NCBI RefSeq assembly: GCF_023343835.1
Contig: NC_064443.1
Coordinates: forward strand, 4,402,001 to 4,466,000
DNA from: Lagopus muta
Taxonomy: Eukaryota; Chordata; Aves; Galliformes; Phasianidae
Direction: 5' to 3'
Length of the DNA stretch: 64,000 bases
The notes under the pieces are model-generated. The model was not told the origin of the DNA and made no database searches. It saw only the letters and a list, made by a program, of their open reading frames with translations. Made by a program: the position numbers and the translations under genes. Positions 40,451-52,193 of the stretch are shown one piece after another (within the stretch, counting starts at the first letter, position 1; the number at the start of each line of letters is the position of its first letter).

Positions 40451-42789
40451 GTAAGTTGTGCATACCCAGTTTTGCTGGCTCTCTGAAACTTACTCCTCCA
40501 CCATCATTAAAGTTGAGATAATTGAGTCTCTTTCAAGGCTTGTGCCCTGCAGAAAAATATGTGTATTAAATATCACTATTGGTGTGCAGCACTACCCCTA
40601 TGTGCCTCCCAGCACCTCTCCCACAGGAGCAGAGCTTACTCCATTGAGCATTTGTTTGCAGCAGCACTCCCCTGTGCACCTGTGCAGATGGTGTTGTTGC
40701 CTTGTGTGGTGTCAGGAGAGCACCAAGTGAAACTGGGACAGCTTTGCGTGAAGAACAAGGCAGCTGCTGTGGAGCTACATGTAACTGTAGTTTAAAAATA
40801 AGCAATAAAGTACCTACCTTGAATGTCTTATCTCCAAGAAGAAGCACTTGAGCTAGTTGTGCATCAGAGAGGGGCAGAATGTTCCCATTACTGGAGAGGT
40901 TAAAAAGTACTGTTATTAAATTGGTCTGTTTTCTGATGTGGGCCTTTAAGGGATAAAGTCTGCTTCATCACATTGCATAGTCCAGCTTTGCAGTAACTTT
41001 GTCTGCTATGGAAAGAGATGGGGACATCCTTAAGATGCTATGTGTAATGCATACTTGGATCTGTATCCATGCCAGATGAAATGGAAGCTTCCACGTACCA
41101 GGAAGATGCAGACAAGTTTCCTTTTTCACTGTTCCTCAAGAAAGGTCTAAAGATAGCGGTGAATGTTCTCAGCCAAGCAACAGTGTGCCAGCTCTGGTGA
41201 TCAGAGCTCTTACACAGCATTTAAAATAAGCCTCATCCTTTTTGCCAGGATCACATTAAGCAACACTGCATATTGGTATGGTGTTTGGATACTGGAGACA
41301 TCTTCATTCACGTGGCCATTGTAGGTCATCTGTTTTACAATGTAAGCAGTTGTTACAATGTGTGCAGTGGGTTTGAACCTGGATGTTGCCAAAAGGCTTC
41401 TGAGCAAGCCTGAAAAACAATTTTGCATCTTTTCTCTTTTGACTGATTTGGCTTCCTAGGAACAATTGGATTTGTTCCCACTCTTAGCAGTCCCCCCACA
41501 CCCTTCTGTGAGCATTCAGCCCAGCTGCAATGGCAGTCCAGCTGCTGCTTGTGAAGCAGCTTCTGAACTGGTGATTACAGCTCCAAGTACAGTGATGAAC
41601 TGGTTACAATTTTGTGTTTTGTGCATCTGCCAGTTTTAAAGTCTAGCAGTTCAGTTACACTGTGTAGTAGCATAGCTGCTTTATGAGCAGCTGAGCAGTT
41701 GCAGCAGATCCCTGCTGAGCTCTCTGCAGCAGTGGCAGGAGTCTCTTCAGCCATCTGACTCCAATATGCCTGCATTCAGCACAGACCATGGAGGTATCAA
41801 CACTTGAGCTTGGTACTGTTTTTAAGCTGCATTTGCTGCTTCACTTGTTCCTAGTTTTAAAAGAAATAATACATGTTTTGGTAGGTCCTTTCTGCCCTAC
41901 TGGGTAAGCACAATCTGCTGGATAGGCTCAGCAGTCATTTTCCAGTGACTCTGTTAGTACAGGTTTGGCAAGTAAGTTATACACGCCTCTTTTACCATTG
42001 TTGTGTCAAGCTATCATTATCAATTTACCCTCTATATTTTATTTGTATATAAAGTTCATTTTCACAGCTAAAGCAGCTTGAGATGCATAGAAATTGTATT
42101 CCAGAAAGGTCACTGACCGAACTGTATGGAAAGATCTGAACTCAGTCCCTCATGTATCTGTTTTGTGAAATGAAAATTCTGGTTTCAATTCAGGGCAAGG
42201 CAGCAGCACAGCTGGCTACTGCTTTTCATTTTGCTCACAGAGAAAGATAACCCATTACAAATCATATAGGACTTGCTTCATACAAAACATTTATGTAAAC
42301 CAGTTTTCTGGGCCGTGGAGCTTTGCTTTTGTGTCAAATTACAACATGCTGCTAATTAGAAAAATAACTGATAAGAAAACAAATTAGTCTGTTCTTCCTT
42401 TTGCTGTGTAGAAAATAGAACACAAGCTACTGACCTGAAAGATAGCAATGCTGCTTGTCCTGTTTCATGTAGTCCCCAAATTGTTGATGTAGGGATAACT
42501 TTTTTTCCTAAAAGGAAACCAGCTCCCTTCAGAAAGCAGACTGAGAGGCGTATGAGGCTTGTTGTGGTTGGCCTCTCTCCCAAAAACTCTTAAAGCGTGT
42601 ACTTAGGCTTCTTTCCATGGATATTTAGAGGGATGGTTTTTCAGATGTGTTAAACGAAACTTCATGTGTTCCTAAGCAATCATCTCCCACTCCCCAAAAT
42701 AGTCATTTACTTTAACACAAGTCTTTGTCTTTCAAGCCACTCAGACATTTCAAATAGAACAGTAACTTTTTTATCTTGTTATTTTTAAG

Positions 42790-42876
42790 GGATCCTTTCG
42801 GAAATTTGGTGATACCTTTGCTACATTCAGAGCTGAGAGACCCTTGCCTGATTCAGATGAACTTTCCCAAAATCAG
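42790..42876 (+). other. candidate internal exon of a small unknown gene
   Basis: This is an 87-nt segment, exactly 29 codons, with an acceptor (T-rich tract ending TTTTTAAG at 42789) and a consensus donor (CAG/GTACTT after 42876). The phase-0 frame is fully open, starts G-S-F-R-K-F-G-D-T-F and ends D-E-L-S-Q-N-Q. Its phase matches the exon-like segment at 40266-40450 on the left and the one starting at 43640 on the right. I recognise no domain. Coding status is inference from frame and splice sites only. Confidence 0.38.
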
Positions 42877-43559
42877 GTACTTACAACTTTTGCTTTTAAA
42901 GTTTAATAATCTGTGGTCAAATGGCTGATTGAAATGTTGCTTATCCACATCAAGATCATAGCTGTTATCTGCATTTACAATACAGCTGTTGGCTTTAGGA
43001 ATTAATTTCCACTCTCTAGATAACACCTACATTTGAGACAAAACAAAATGAAGGGAAATGAAGACGTTGGTCTTTTCACAAACAGTACAGAAATGTTTGA
43101 CTAGCTGCTGTTCCCTAAACTCTTCAGGATCTGCTGCTGGTGAGCAACACGAGGAGCACAAGCAGCTGCCTCAGCCCTGTAGGGAAAGCAATACTGGGCA
43201 AACAGTCAAGGACCTGATCAGAGGGAATTCTGCCAGCAGTGCATTCAGTGCCCAAGATGTGCTCCCAAAGCTGCTGGTATTTGTGCCCATCACTGCAGAG
43301 GCAGCACCAGGTTCTCTTTGTAATTGCAAAGAGTATTTCTTGACAAACTCCGTAACTGGGGAGGGATAAAGAAATAGCCCTCTGTCCATTCAACAACAGG
43401 GTAAAAGAATCCCAAATGAGACAAGTTTCCTCAGAAGGAAAAAAAACAGGACAGGAACAGCAGTTTGTTTCTGGTTCCAGCTCATGAAGTATAGAAATCA
43501 GTTTCCTTTCTTACCAAACAATACACAAGAGTTTGTACACACCTGTGATTTAAGAGCAC

Positions 43560-43565
43560 TTTATT
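43560..43565 (-). terminator. VGLL4: candidate distal VGLL4 poly(A) signal
   Basis: The plus strand reads TTTATT, which is AATAAA on the minus strand. A GT-rich element follows downstream on the minus strand, which supports use as a cleavage site. Confidence 0.55.
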
Positions 43566-43590
43566 GTTCTTTAAGGCTACTTTTAAGTAC

Positions 43591-43609
43591 AAAAAAAAAA
43601 AAAAAAAAA
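43591..43609. repeat. (A)19 homopolymer tract
   Basis: Nineteen consecutive A on the plus strand, giving a U tract in the distal VGLL4 3'UTR. Similar tracts occur at 52501-52519 and 62595-62612. Confidence 0.95.
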
Positions 43610-43639
43610 GATGGCCTGCCAACCCTTTTTTTTCTCCAG

Positions 43640-43714
43640 GTGAAACAAGGCCACAAAAGAATGGTATATTACAGATTTACAAACACAGAGAGAATCTTTC
43701 AAACTGAACTGTAG
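43640..43714 (+). other. candidate last coding exon of a small unknown gene
   Basis: A strong acceptor (CCCTTTTTTTTCTCCAG, ending at 43639) precedes a phase-0 frame of 24 codons beginning V-K-Q-G-H-K-R-M and ending at TAG 43712-43714. Joined in phase to the two preceding candidates it gives a 64-residue basic peptide. The exon would run antisense through the distal 3'UTR of VGLL4. A + strand AATAAA at 44187-44192 could end such a transcript. The interrupted context and lack of homology keep confidence low. Confidence 0.35.
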
Positions 43715-46154
43715 TTAACCTGGCTCTGTGAAGAAACTTCACCACGTCACGATGGTGAGTTCAGTTTAGTTTCCTTCCACCTCCCCCCAACCCTTTGGCT
43801 TTCATGGCATTATTGTCTTTAATATATGTTTTACTGGACATATCACATTAAATCTTTATTGCCCTCAAATCCATTTACCTATCTCAGATAAGTAAATGTA
43901 ACCTTGTAAAACAGTTATTATTGAAAATATTAGCTTTAAAAACATTATTTGTGTTTACAAAGAAATATAGGAGTCACATTTTCCACAGAGTCCATCTACA
44001 GTATTAGTACTTTACTGTTATAATGCTCAGTAGCCTGTAGCAGTAACAAACTAGTGGCTATTAATGCTAATGCAGTGTTCTCATAGAATAACTGTGTTCC
44101 TGCACTTTTATTGTATTACAGACAAATCTACAACAAAAAAAAAGATCAACTTTTTTCTCCAAACAAAAAAAAAAATGAATGATTACAATAAAGGAAAGGG
44201 AAAAATTAAATAGCTACATATCATTAACAAATTAATTGTTCCTCAAAAAATACCTACAAATTTCTCTGTACATTCTTTACGCACAGCGTAACGATGGTCT
44301 TAAAGTTACCTATATAAAAAAGTGTTTTTTAACAATCTTCCTACAGAGAGTAGGGTACTGAATGCCAAAGCAAGGAAGCGTTGACTACCCAGTAAGATGG
44401 AAGTGAAATGTGTAAAACTGGGGGCTTAGGGGTTTTCTTGTTTTTTTTTTGTTGGTTTTTTTTTTCCTTTTTTAAAAAAATTTTTCAAAGAAAATTGAGC
44501 AGCCACCTCTCAACAAGTCAGAGCCAATCTCCTGATCTTTCTACCCTGCACCTCTTCCAAATTAAATAGCTTAACTTTAAAAAAAAAACAAAAAAAAAAC
44601 CAAAAAACCAAACAACACCAAACATAAAAGCCACAATGGACCCAATACTGTAACACAGTCCATAATACATCACGTGTAGTTCATCTTCCAACTAGTTCTA
44701 ACTTTTTACACTGAACCAATCCTTTCAGGTAACCCAGTATAAAAACGAAGGCCTAGTTGCAACTGTACTGGGAAGATGGAATGTATGGGGAGAGAAGTTA
44801 TACATAACAAGGAGAAGCGCTTCGTACTAGCACAGCGGTGGGATTTATGCCTGCCTCTATTGCCTAATTTCTAGTTAGTAGCTATTAATACAATAAATGC
44901 GGTAATACCTGTATAAAGTTCTCTAATGGAGGAATGTATGCTGCAACTTGGCATAGGTTTATGAATAAGCTTACAAAAATCAAAGATCGCATTTCACAAA
45001 CTGTAACAATCTGTTGTCCAGCCAAGATACGCAACGGTAGCAGTTTCTGCAGCTACTTAAAGGTGGATTACACAGACTTAGTTGTAGGAAGCAAGTTCTG
45101 CTAAGCAGACAGGGCTGCAGACAGAAACGACGACTCAGCCGTGCGCAAAGCTATAGCATCCTGTACCACGCATCATCTACTTCTAACCTGCTTCGTTTGA
45201 GGCCTGTCCTGAGGCTGTCCTCTTTTGCTGGCTGCTACTAAAGTGAATATCAAATACAAATATCATAGAGTACAACTGTACCAGCAGTAAGTATATCTAG
45301 GATTGTTACTGACAAAAATAAACTAATTCTGAAGAAAAGCTAATAAGTATTATGATTCTTACTGTCTATACATTAATAGATACCAGCTATTTTTCATAAA
45401 ACATGCATCGTTAAGCACTATTGAACCCTCCAACCTCAGCTCTATTCTAACAAACTGCAGTGTTTAGGAAAAAATGCCCGTGTTCTGTAAATTATGCAGT
45501 CCAGTTGCAAGCACTAAGCACCTGAAATCTAAAGAGAGAAAGACCTATAACCTGTATGAGACTTCCCCTTCCAAAGCTGTTTTGCTTTAAGAAAAATCAA
45601 ACTGATAGAAATGTCATCCTTAAACCTTTTTTTTTTTTTCAGCAGTTTGCCCTCAAAATATTAGCATCTTTCCAGAAAGTTGCTATGCAACTTCAGTCCT
45701 CCTCCAATAGTGCAAATCATACATGACAGTTCTTTTCAAGTATATACATACAAAATTACTTCACAGAGGGAGAAAAGAAAAAAAAAAAAAAAGGTAATGT
45801 AAGCAAACCAGACAAATTCTAGTCTCAAGAAGCTAGTAAAAGCAAAAAGCATTTGGGTCAACCAACTACGTGTAATGGCTTTTGTGGATTAGCGTGCATT
45901 TTTTTTTTTTTAAGGGGCAGCAGATTTGCATCAGAGGTTTCTTTGGTAACTGAGGCAGGAAAAAGGATGCTACATCATATGAATCTTTATGAAATAGTTC
46001 CTGCTATCATCTTTAAGGGCACCCTTTTACAAATAAAAAGTGAGTACGCAAAACACGTGTGTTGAAAACTAATCTCCCCTCCCCCAACACTATTTTAAGC
46101 ACTGTTCAAAGCTCAGTCAAACCATGCAAATTCACAAACATAACGGTCCTCTCT

Positions 46155-46423
46155 TCATGAGACAACAGAGGGCGAGTGATTATGATTGACCATGTGGGAG
46201 GATGGGGAAGACTGGCCCCGCCGTGAAGCAGACTCAGGACTGCTCGACACTCCGTCCTTCGCGGCTTTAATCTGAAGCCATGTATCCCCAAGTGCTTTGG
46301 CAAAGTGGTCATCGACTGATCCTGTGATGGACACAGAGTTTGCCACTGGCTCAGGCTCCTTGTAATTCTTGCCAAGGCTTCGGCGGAAGTGCTCTTCCAC
46401 CACTGGGTCACAGGCAGTGGTAG
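46155..46423 (-). CDS. VGLL4: VGLL4 last coding exon, both Tondu motifs
   Basis: VGLL4 is a nuclear co-factor that binds TEAD transcription factors through two Tondu (TDU) motifs and competes with YAP, damping Hippo-pathway output. This exon encodes both: TDU1 contains VEEHFRRSLGKNYKEP and TDU2 contains VDDHFAKALGDTW. These are about residues 128-143 and 156-168 of the short isoform. A Ser-rich tail follows, ending SPSVVS and TGA at 46155-46157. The acceptor CCCCGTCTAG precedes 46423, and the first two bases complete a Thr codon begun in the previous exon. Both His-Phe pairs that insert into TEAD are intact. The match to mammalian VGLL4 is near-identical across the TDU region, with small differences in the tail (for example Asn-His-Asn near the end). 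Confidence 0.97.
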
Positions 46424-48203
46424 CTAGACGGGGAAAGAAGGCAGAAAATGCATTGTGTCAGTGCAGAATGCTGGCACCAGTTACTGGATGCAGGATCCTT
46501 GTTTTCTTCCCATTTTCCCATCATCTCAGCATAAAGCGAGCCCGCTTCACATCGTTACGGAACTGGTAATGAATGGAGCGGGGAAGATGATGAAAGGATT
46601 TAAAATAGAAAAGAAGTGGAACTATTTTGCCTGTGACCTGCACTCGTATTTTCTATATAATTACAGTTCCCCTTCAGTTCGAATTTTTACATAGCTACAG
46701 TTCTGATTCTGCTCTGGGAGAGAGCTTCCACAATGCCACATGGGCTTAAATGCAATTAAAGATGAAAACAGTTCATTACAATCAGCTCCCAAGCCCTCTG
46801 ATATCAGCCAGTTGTGCAGGGGACCCTGTTCTAAATTACCATGCCAAGAACTGGTGTCAGGGCTTCGTCTTGCTTGACATGTTTGTTACAAAAGCTAGTC
46901 CAAAAAGAGCACAAATCATTATGTGTGAATTAGGTACTCCTGGTATTAAAGTAGCATAAAGCTATCACAAAAGGAATAAAGGACCTTAAAAATCTGATAA
47001 TAATTTCTTAAAGAATTGCAATTTTACAATTTAGAAAGAAAAACTGTATCAGTATTTATCTTTCCAAAGAATTTATTTTTTAAGTGTGGTATCTGTGCCA
47101 TATTTCTTCACGCGGCAGAACAGGTTTTACTGGTCCTATAGTAAAGGTGAGGGCTGTGCACAAAATGCTCTTCAGTGACAATTGAGAGAAACTGTTTGAA
47201 AACAATGTAATTATTCCCAAACTATTCCAAATCTGATATGAATACAGCTGGGTTCTCAATGAAGCAGCTTTTCTAGAAAACCTCTAACATCTGAGATCTC
47301 GTAATTACTGATTTCTTCAGGAACATCACAGTTTATCCTCCAGGGTTCCACTTCAGCTTCTAATTCCAGTTTTCAACAATACAGTTAAAAAAATAAATCC
47401 TTCTGGGGCCTTTTGGGTCCCTTTGTATATCAGCGTGGCATTGTTACACGGACTGACGCTGTTTGGCTGATGAAACCGCCATGGACTTGAACCAAAACTC
47501 ACTTTTTGAAATGCTGTGCGCTCAATCAAGGCATCAGCAGGTAAATGACTAGATAGGAAAAAAAGCTGTGCTCTCCCCTGGCTACACAGTAAGAGAAAGC
47601 AAAGAGAAATAGCCCAAGGTTTCTTAGTAATTACTGTATGAAAAGATTTCATGAAAAGTACTAATTGCACAGAGGGTAGAAAGCGCCTTCCCTGGGTTGC
47701 TATAGCAACTGCCCTCCAAAGCTTTTTTGTGCTATCCCTGCAGAGAAAGGTGGAGGGTTTGTCTTTGGAAGAGGATTTGTATCTACAGGAAAAGATTTTG
47801 TTGCTGTGGCTGAATCATAAACAGCTACCGCTGAAAGGCTGGGAAGTATGGCACATACAGTAAGAGCATGCTTGGATTTGCTGGTCACGTCTGCTTGCTG
47901 TTTGTTAGACTAAAATAAATATAATGACTTGCTTGTCGATACTTCTCAAAATAAGAGAAAAGAACACCTCTCCCTAGTTTTGAAGTGGTATCTTTTATTC
48001 TGGCACAGCACTCACAGTGAGAAGACGTGCTGCTGTGCGAGTGCTCTGGGTTGAAAGGATACAGAACGAGGTGGCTGTTGCTTCTCCTCCTTTTATTCTG
48101 AGTAATACACAAAAAAAAAGGCCAACACAGCTAAAGTTAGCGAGGAATCGTCGTTCCCCAGTTCTTATCAGACAGTTAGTTAGAGTGCTGAGATGTAACT
48201 TAC
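46424..48203 (-). other. VGLL4: VGLL4 intron (last)
   Basis: A 1.8-kb intron between the exons at 48204-48324 and 46155-46423, with a GTAAGTT donor and a TCTAG acceptor on the minus strand. Nothing else recognisable was seen inside it. Confidence 0.9.
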
Positions 48204-48324
48204 TGCTAGAGGGTCTTCTGTAGGCAGGCACTGCTGAACCGCAGCCACTGTGAGCAATGGGGCAGTGAGAGAGGTTGCAGTTCCGGTTGTTGGCAGAAGC
48301 ACACGTGATGACGGACGGACGGTT
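48204..48324 (-). CDS. VGLL4: VGLL4 internal coding exon
   Basis: This 121-nt exon is bounded on the minus strand by acceptor CCGTTAG and donor GCA/GTAAGTT. It starts in phase 0 and leaves one base for the next exon. It encodes N-R-P-S-V-I-T-C-A-S-A, then a Cys/His-containing stretch (NCNLSHCPIAHSGC), then AYRRPSSS. This corresponds to the segment of vertebrate VGLL4 just before the TDU motifs. The chicken-type sequence differs from human mainly in the short linker after the Cys/His stretch. The segment has no known enzymatic role and links the central region to the TEAD-binding end. Confidence 0.95.
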
Positions 48325-51230
48325 CTAACGGGGGAGAGAAAAGGAAACCTCCACTCAGTTCTGGACATCATCTAACAGCAGTTCTTTGCGTCATCGCTGG
48401 ATGACAAACATCACCTTTTTTCATTCTCAACCCATGCAAATGCCTCAAAATGTATATTCATAAAATTTGAATTCCGCAATGTATACACAGTGTAAATATA
48501 AAATGCTCTTATTATAGTTGTTTACCATATCGGTGTTACACTGAAACAAGGCCTTAGGAAAAGGAATGGCTTCTTCCCTGAGGTACCTAAAGGTTTGGAA
48601 CTACACGTGCTTTGGATCATAGGTATGCTTTACCGTGTAAGAAGTGCATTCTGCTGTACTCAGTGCAAGTTAATCAAGTGTCCAAAAGATTAAGAGAATT
48701 AGTGTAATTAACACAGTGTTAATTTTTCGTCCGCTTTATAAATCCCTGCAGCAAAATCCACAAAAATCACTATTTTACCTACCATGTACAAAGCAGTGTA
48801 GCACTACATAATGAAAAAACTTTTCTGTTCTTCAAGAGCAAAAAAGAAAGGAGAAGAGATGAGCTTTCAAGGGCAGGTTTAGTGCTATTTGTATAGGCAC
48901 AACCAGAACAAATGCCATTCACACCTTACTGCATGGACAGCAAAGTCAAAAAGCAAATAAAGAAAAAAGGTTATTTATTGGCATTTCTCTGTAAGCAGTT
49001 CACACATGGCACTTTTTGTTTTAACTTACTTAAGAGCAAACATTATGTGCATCTGTGGAGCAGTTTAAGAAATGTATACATGCTTCTTCAGACATGCAAG
49101 ATATGAGCAGCAGAGAGAAGCGGTGGAATAAGGCGCTGCACAGATCCCCCAGCATGATTCTGCATGTGCAGGTGCACCGAGCAGACTGTGCCCATGTACA
49201 TAAAAAACACTGGGATGAGAAGCTGAGAATGTAAAAGCTGCTGCAACTGAATACCTGTACACCACCTAAAATAACAGGTATGTTATCCTCCTCTCTGTCA
49301 GAGACATGCAGTAAGATAAAATCCCATTCAACATGCAACAAGAAAAATAAATTGTATTTTCAACGCACTTTCTTTCCTTTGTACCATCACCTCTGTGATC
49401 TTAGCCATTTCTTACCTCAACATCCTATTTCCTCAAGAAAGAAGATTGCAATCTAGCTCAAGATATCAAAAATAACAAAAAGAAGTGAATCTGCTGTTGG
49501 GTAATAGGAATCAGCCCAAGTCAAACACTAAAATAGAAGAGTGTCAGTGGTGTTAGCTGCCAAGCTGAGAAACAGCAGTCATGCTATCAAAGGGCAGCAG
49601 TGGCGTCACTGGCAGCCTGTCCCTTCCTCCTCTGTCATCACTGAACGCTGAGAGCAAAGAAGAGCTGTTCTGCACAGAGCAATAACTGTGTGAGCTGTGT
49701 GCCGAATGATGCAAGATGCCAGTGACACTGGTGTAAAACTAGGCATTCTGGCGTGGCAAAATGTGGACCAGTGTATGCAGCCAACCGTGGTAGAAATGCA
49801 CACAGTAGATATCAAGTACACGCTCCAGTGGGAAAAGGCTTTGAACAAACTGCATATAAAAAAATCCCAGCCTTGAAAAGATCATTTACTTAAAGTGTTT
49901 ACCCTTTACAGTGCATCACTGGGGGGGAAGGGAAGGGAAGGGAAGGGAAGGGAAGGGAAGGGAAGGGAAGGGAAGGGAAGGGAAGGGAAGGGAAGGGAAG
50001 GGAAGGGAAGGGAAGGGAAGGGAAGGGAAGGGAAGGGAAGGGAAGGGAAGGGAAGGGAAGGGAAGGGAAGGGAAGGGAAGGGAAGGGAAGGGAAGGGAAG
50101 GGAAGGGAAGGGAAGGGAAGGGAAGGGAAGGGAAGGGAAGGGAAGGGAAGGGAAGGGAAGGGAAGGGAAGGGAAGGGAAGGGAAGGGAAGGGAAGGGAAG
50201 GGAAGGGAAGGGAAGGGAAGGGAAGGGAAGGGAAGGGAAGGGAAGGGAAGGGAAGGGAAGGGAAGGGAAGGGAAGGGAAGGGAAGGGAAGGGAAGGGAAG
50301 GGAAGGGAAGGGAAGGGAAGGGAAGGGAAGGGAGCACAGGTACGCAGTGGGTACGCAGGCCAGTCTAAGTTCTCAACACTACAGTTCATCATAACTCAAC
50401 TATTGTGCTTCACCACTACACCAAAGCGAGCGAGGAGAAAAGAAAGTCTGGCACATATGGAAACTGGTTTTGTGTAACTTGCATCAAGATGCTCACCTCC
50501 AGCAGTTCTCAAGGAAAACAAATAAGTACAATGCAGAAAAAATAGCCAACGGCCAAAACTAAGAGAACAAATTAAAAAAACCCCAAACAATCCAGCGTAT
50601 GGAACAATGGTATAGCATTACCAGAAATCATTATTTTGCTTTAGGAAAAACTGTTGCAAATAGGGATACAACTCTGATCTGGAGAACACGGTGATGCTTC
50701 TGACTAGCTAGGACAACTAAAATCACTGGAGTTTCTTTCACTTGGAAAATTCAGTGCATAAATTGATTAAAAACCTTTTCTATCCTACATCTAGCTGTTC
50801 ATCAGTCCTAGCAGCATGAAGCTGGCACAGGGCAGGGAAGCACTCACCGATTGCCAGTGGGAGCACATATAAATACCCTCTATACATGCATTGCATCAGT
50901 TATTGCCTGACAGGTACCAGAGCCTCACTTAGCCACAGCAACACTGACTTAGCATTCCCAATTCAACACGTGTTCACAAGCTGAGCAAAGCAACAGAAGA
51001 AGTAGGATGGCTAAGAAATCTCTGACAGATGCACTTGAACACTAGGAATTTAATTATGCACACTGAGCTGACACTGATTGTGTTTTTTAAAATACAGTTT
51101 GCCTGAAGAATGGTATCACCTACCTACTGTAACTCACAATATGTTCTGCTTACGTCTGGGAAGTCCTCATTGTGTCTACAGCAAGGATTTCTACAGCAAC
51201 CCACTTCCTTCTCAACCCAGAAGCCAATAC
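48325..51230 (-). other. VGLL4: VGLL4 intron with (GGGAA)n array
   Basis: A 2.9-kb intron with donor GTATTGG next to 51231 and acceptor at 48325-48326. Its main feature is the pentanucleotide array at 49921-50333. No other exon was found. Confidence 0.9.
49921..50333. repeat. uninterrupted (GGGAA)n microsatellite
   Basis: About 82 perfect copies of a five-base purine unit, GGGAA on the plus strand, begin after a run of seven G. No interruption is visible over about 410 bp. The strand bias is absolute: purines on plus and pyrimidines on minus. On the VGLL4 sense strand it reads TTCCC. Because five is not a multiple of three and the unit has no stop codon in any frame, it creates long spurious open frames of GREGK and PSLPF repeats on both strands. 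Such tracts can form triplex or G-rich structures and are usually length-polymorphic. Confidence 0.99.
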
Positions 51231-51453
51231 CTGCTGCCGTTCCACAGAAGTCAGTGTAGGTGTGATGCCAACTGTTCGGGTTGCATCCATGCTGTTTTTG
51301 GTCAGTGCGAGAGGTTGATCCATCGTCAGACTTGGGATTGAGGCATACATGTGATTGGCATGAAGGCTCATGGTTGGGGCAGCAGCCCTCTCTATCGGGC
51401 TGCGACTTCTCTCTCTGTGCTCCTTCCGATAATCTCCATTGGCAGTCTTGTTT
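51231..51453 (-). CDS. VGLL4: VGLL4 internal coding exon
   Basis: This 223-nt exon is bounded on the minus strand by acceptor TTTAATAG and donor CAGCAG/GTATTGG. The first base completes an Arg codon in the short isoform, and 74 codons follow. The product begins N-K-T-A-N-G-D-Y, then a basic Arg/Ser stretch with SRSPIERAAAPT, then MSLHANHMYASIPSL and DQPLALTKNSMDA, and ends TPTLTSVERQQ. This is the central region of vertebrate VGLL4, close to human (NKTANGDCRRD.., QPLALTKNSLDA.., ERQQ). The RSPIER block is a likely proline-directed phosphorylation site; that is inference. Confidence 0.96.
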
Positions 51454-52157
51454 CTATTAAATGAACAAGAAAAAAAGTCAAAGAACTTAGTGGCTTTTAG
51501 GAGCTACAGCGACATATGCTACATTTAATCCCTTTAAGAAGTGTGAGGCAGTGCATTTTGCTTGGTTTTTGAGGAGGGGTACAGCGTCTCTCATGAGGTA
51601 CCCTGGTCTATCGTACCACCTCCCAACTAAGGCAAGAAAATGATTCACACTTGCAAACTCTGGCAACCAACGTTCATTTTCAGAACTCTTAAGAATTCTT
51701 GGAATTTCTTAAGAAACTTTTCTAAATGCACTGCACTAAAGTAACAACTGGTAATAACTGGTCTTTGTTACAATCACCTCCTCATTTGGAATACTATTAA
51801 TGGAACTCTGCCACCTAACACTGCAATATTCTCCAAGCACTGCTGAAGCCCAAAAACTTGTTTAGCCAAAGGACAGAGGATGGTAACAGCAAAATTCAGT
51901 GATTTAAAGCAGGAAGTACAATTTTCAGAGCAGAAAATGAAAGAGAAGCAAACTACGCATCTCAGAACCATTTAATTACCATTAATCTTCAAAAGAATAA
52001 TTTCAAATTACTGCTGAACAGTAGATCTCAGTGGACACACTCACATATAATCCAGCTTTCATTCAGTGTAACCAAAACAACACTGATTTTGTACTCACGT
52101 ATGAGATATTTCACTTTACACCATACTTCTTGGTGTCTAGGCACACATCTTCATTAC

Positions 52158-52193
52158 TTCCTTGGCTCACTTCAAAGGCAGTGAGCCAAGGAA
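52158..52193. repeat. small perfect hairpin (14-bp arms)
   Basis: Arm TTCCTTGGCTCACT at 52158-52171 is the exact reverse complement of 52180-52193, with an 8-base loop. It is intronic to VGLL4 with no known role. Confidence 0.85.

Larger units (their letters stand above)
43540..46154 (-). other. VGLL4: VGLL4 3'UTR
   Basis: Minus-strand sequence after the VGLL4 stop codon, in the same exon. The distal end is placed at the AATAAA complement at 43560-43565. On the minus strand this hexamer is followed by a GT-rich stretch (GGTGTGTACAAACTCTTGTG), as expected for a cleavage site. Proximal AATAAA complements lie at 43855-43860 and 44107-44112. The UTR is about 2.6 kb. It contains homopolymer tracts, including a T-rich/A-rich pair at 44432-44473 and 44579-44612 that could fold on itself. 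Confidence 0.7.

Noticed and set aside
43591..43609. (A)19 tract as the tail of a processed pseudogene
   Set aside because: No retrogene body or target-site duplication could be recognised next to it, and similar A tracts occur elsewhere in the window.
49895..50477. Long open frames of 143-188 codons on both strands with GREGK or PSLPF repeats
   Set aside because: They are products of the (GGGAA)n microsatellite, which has no stop codon in any frame. They carry no gene signal.
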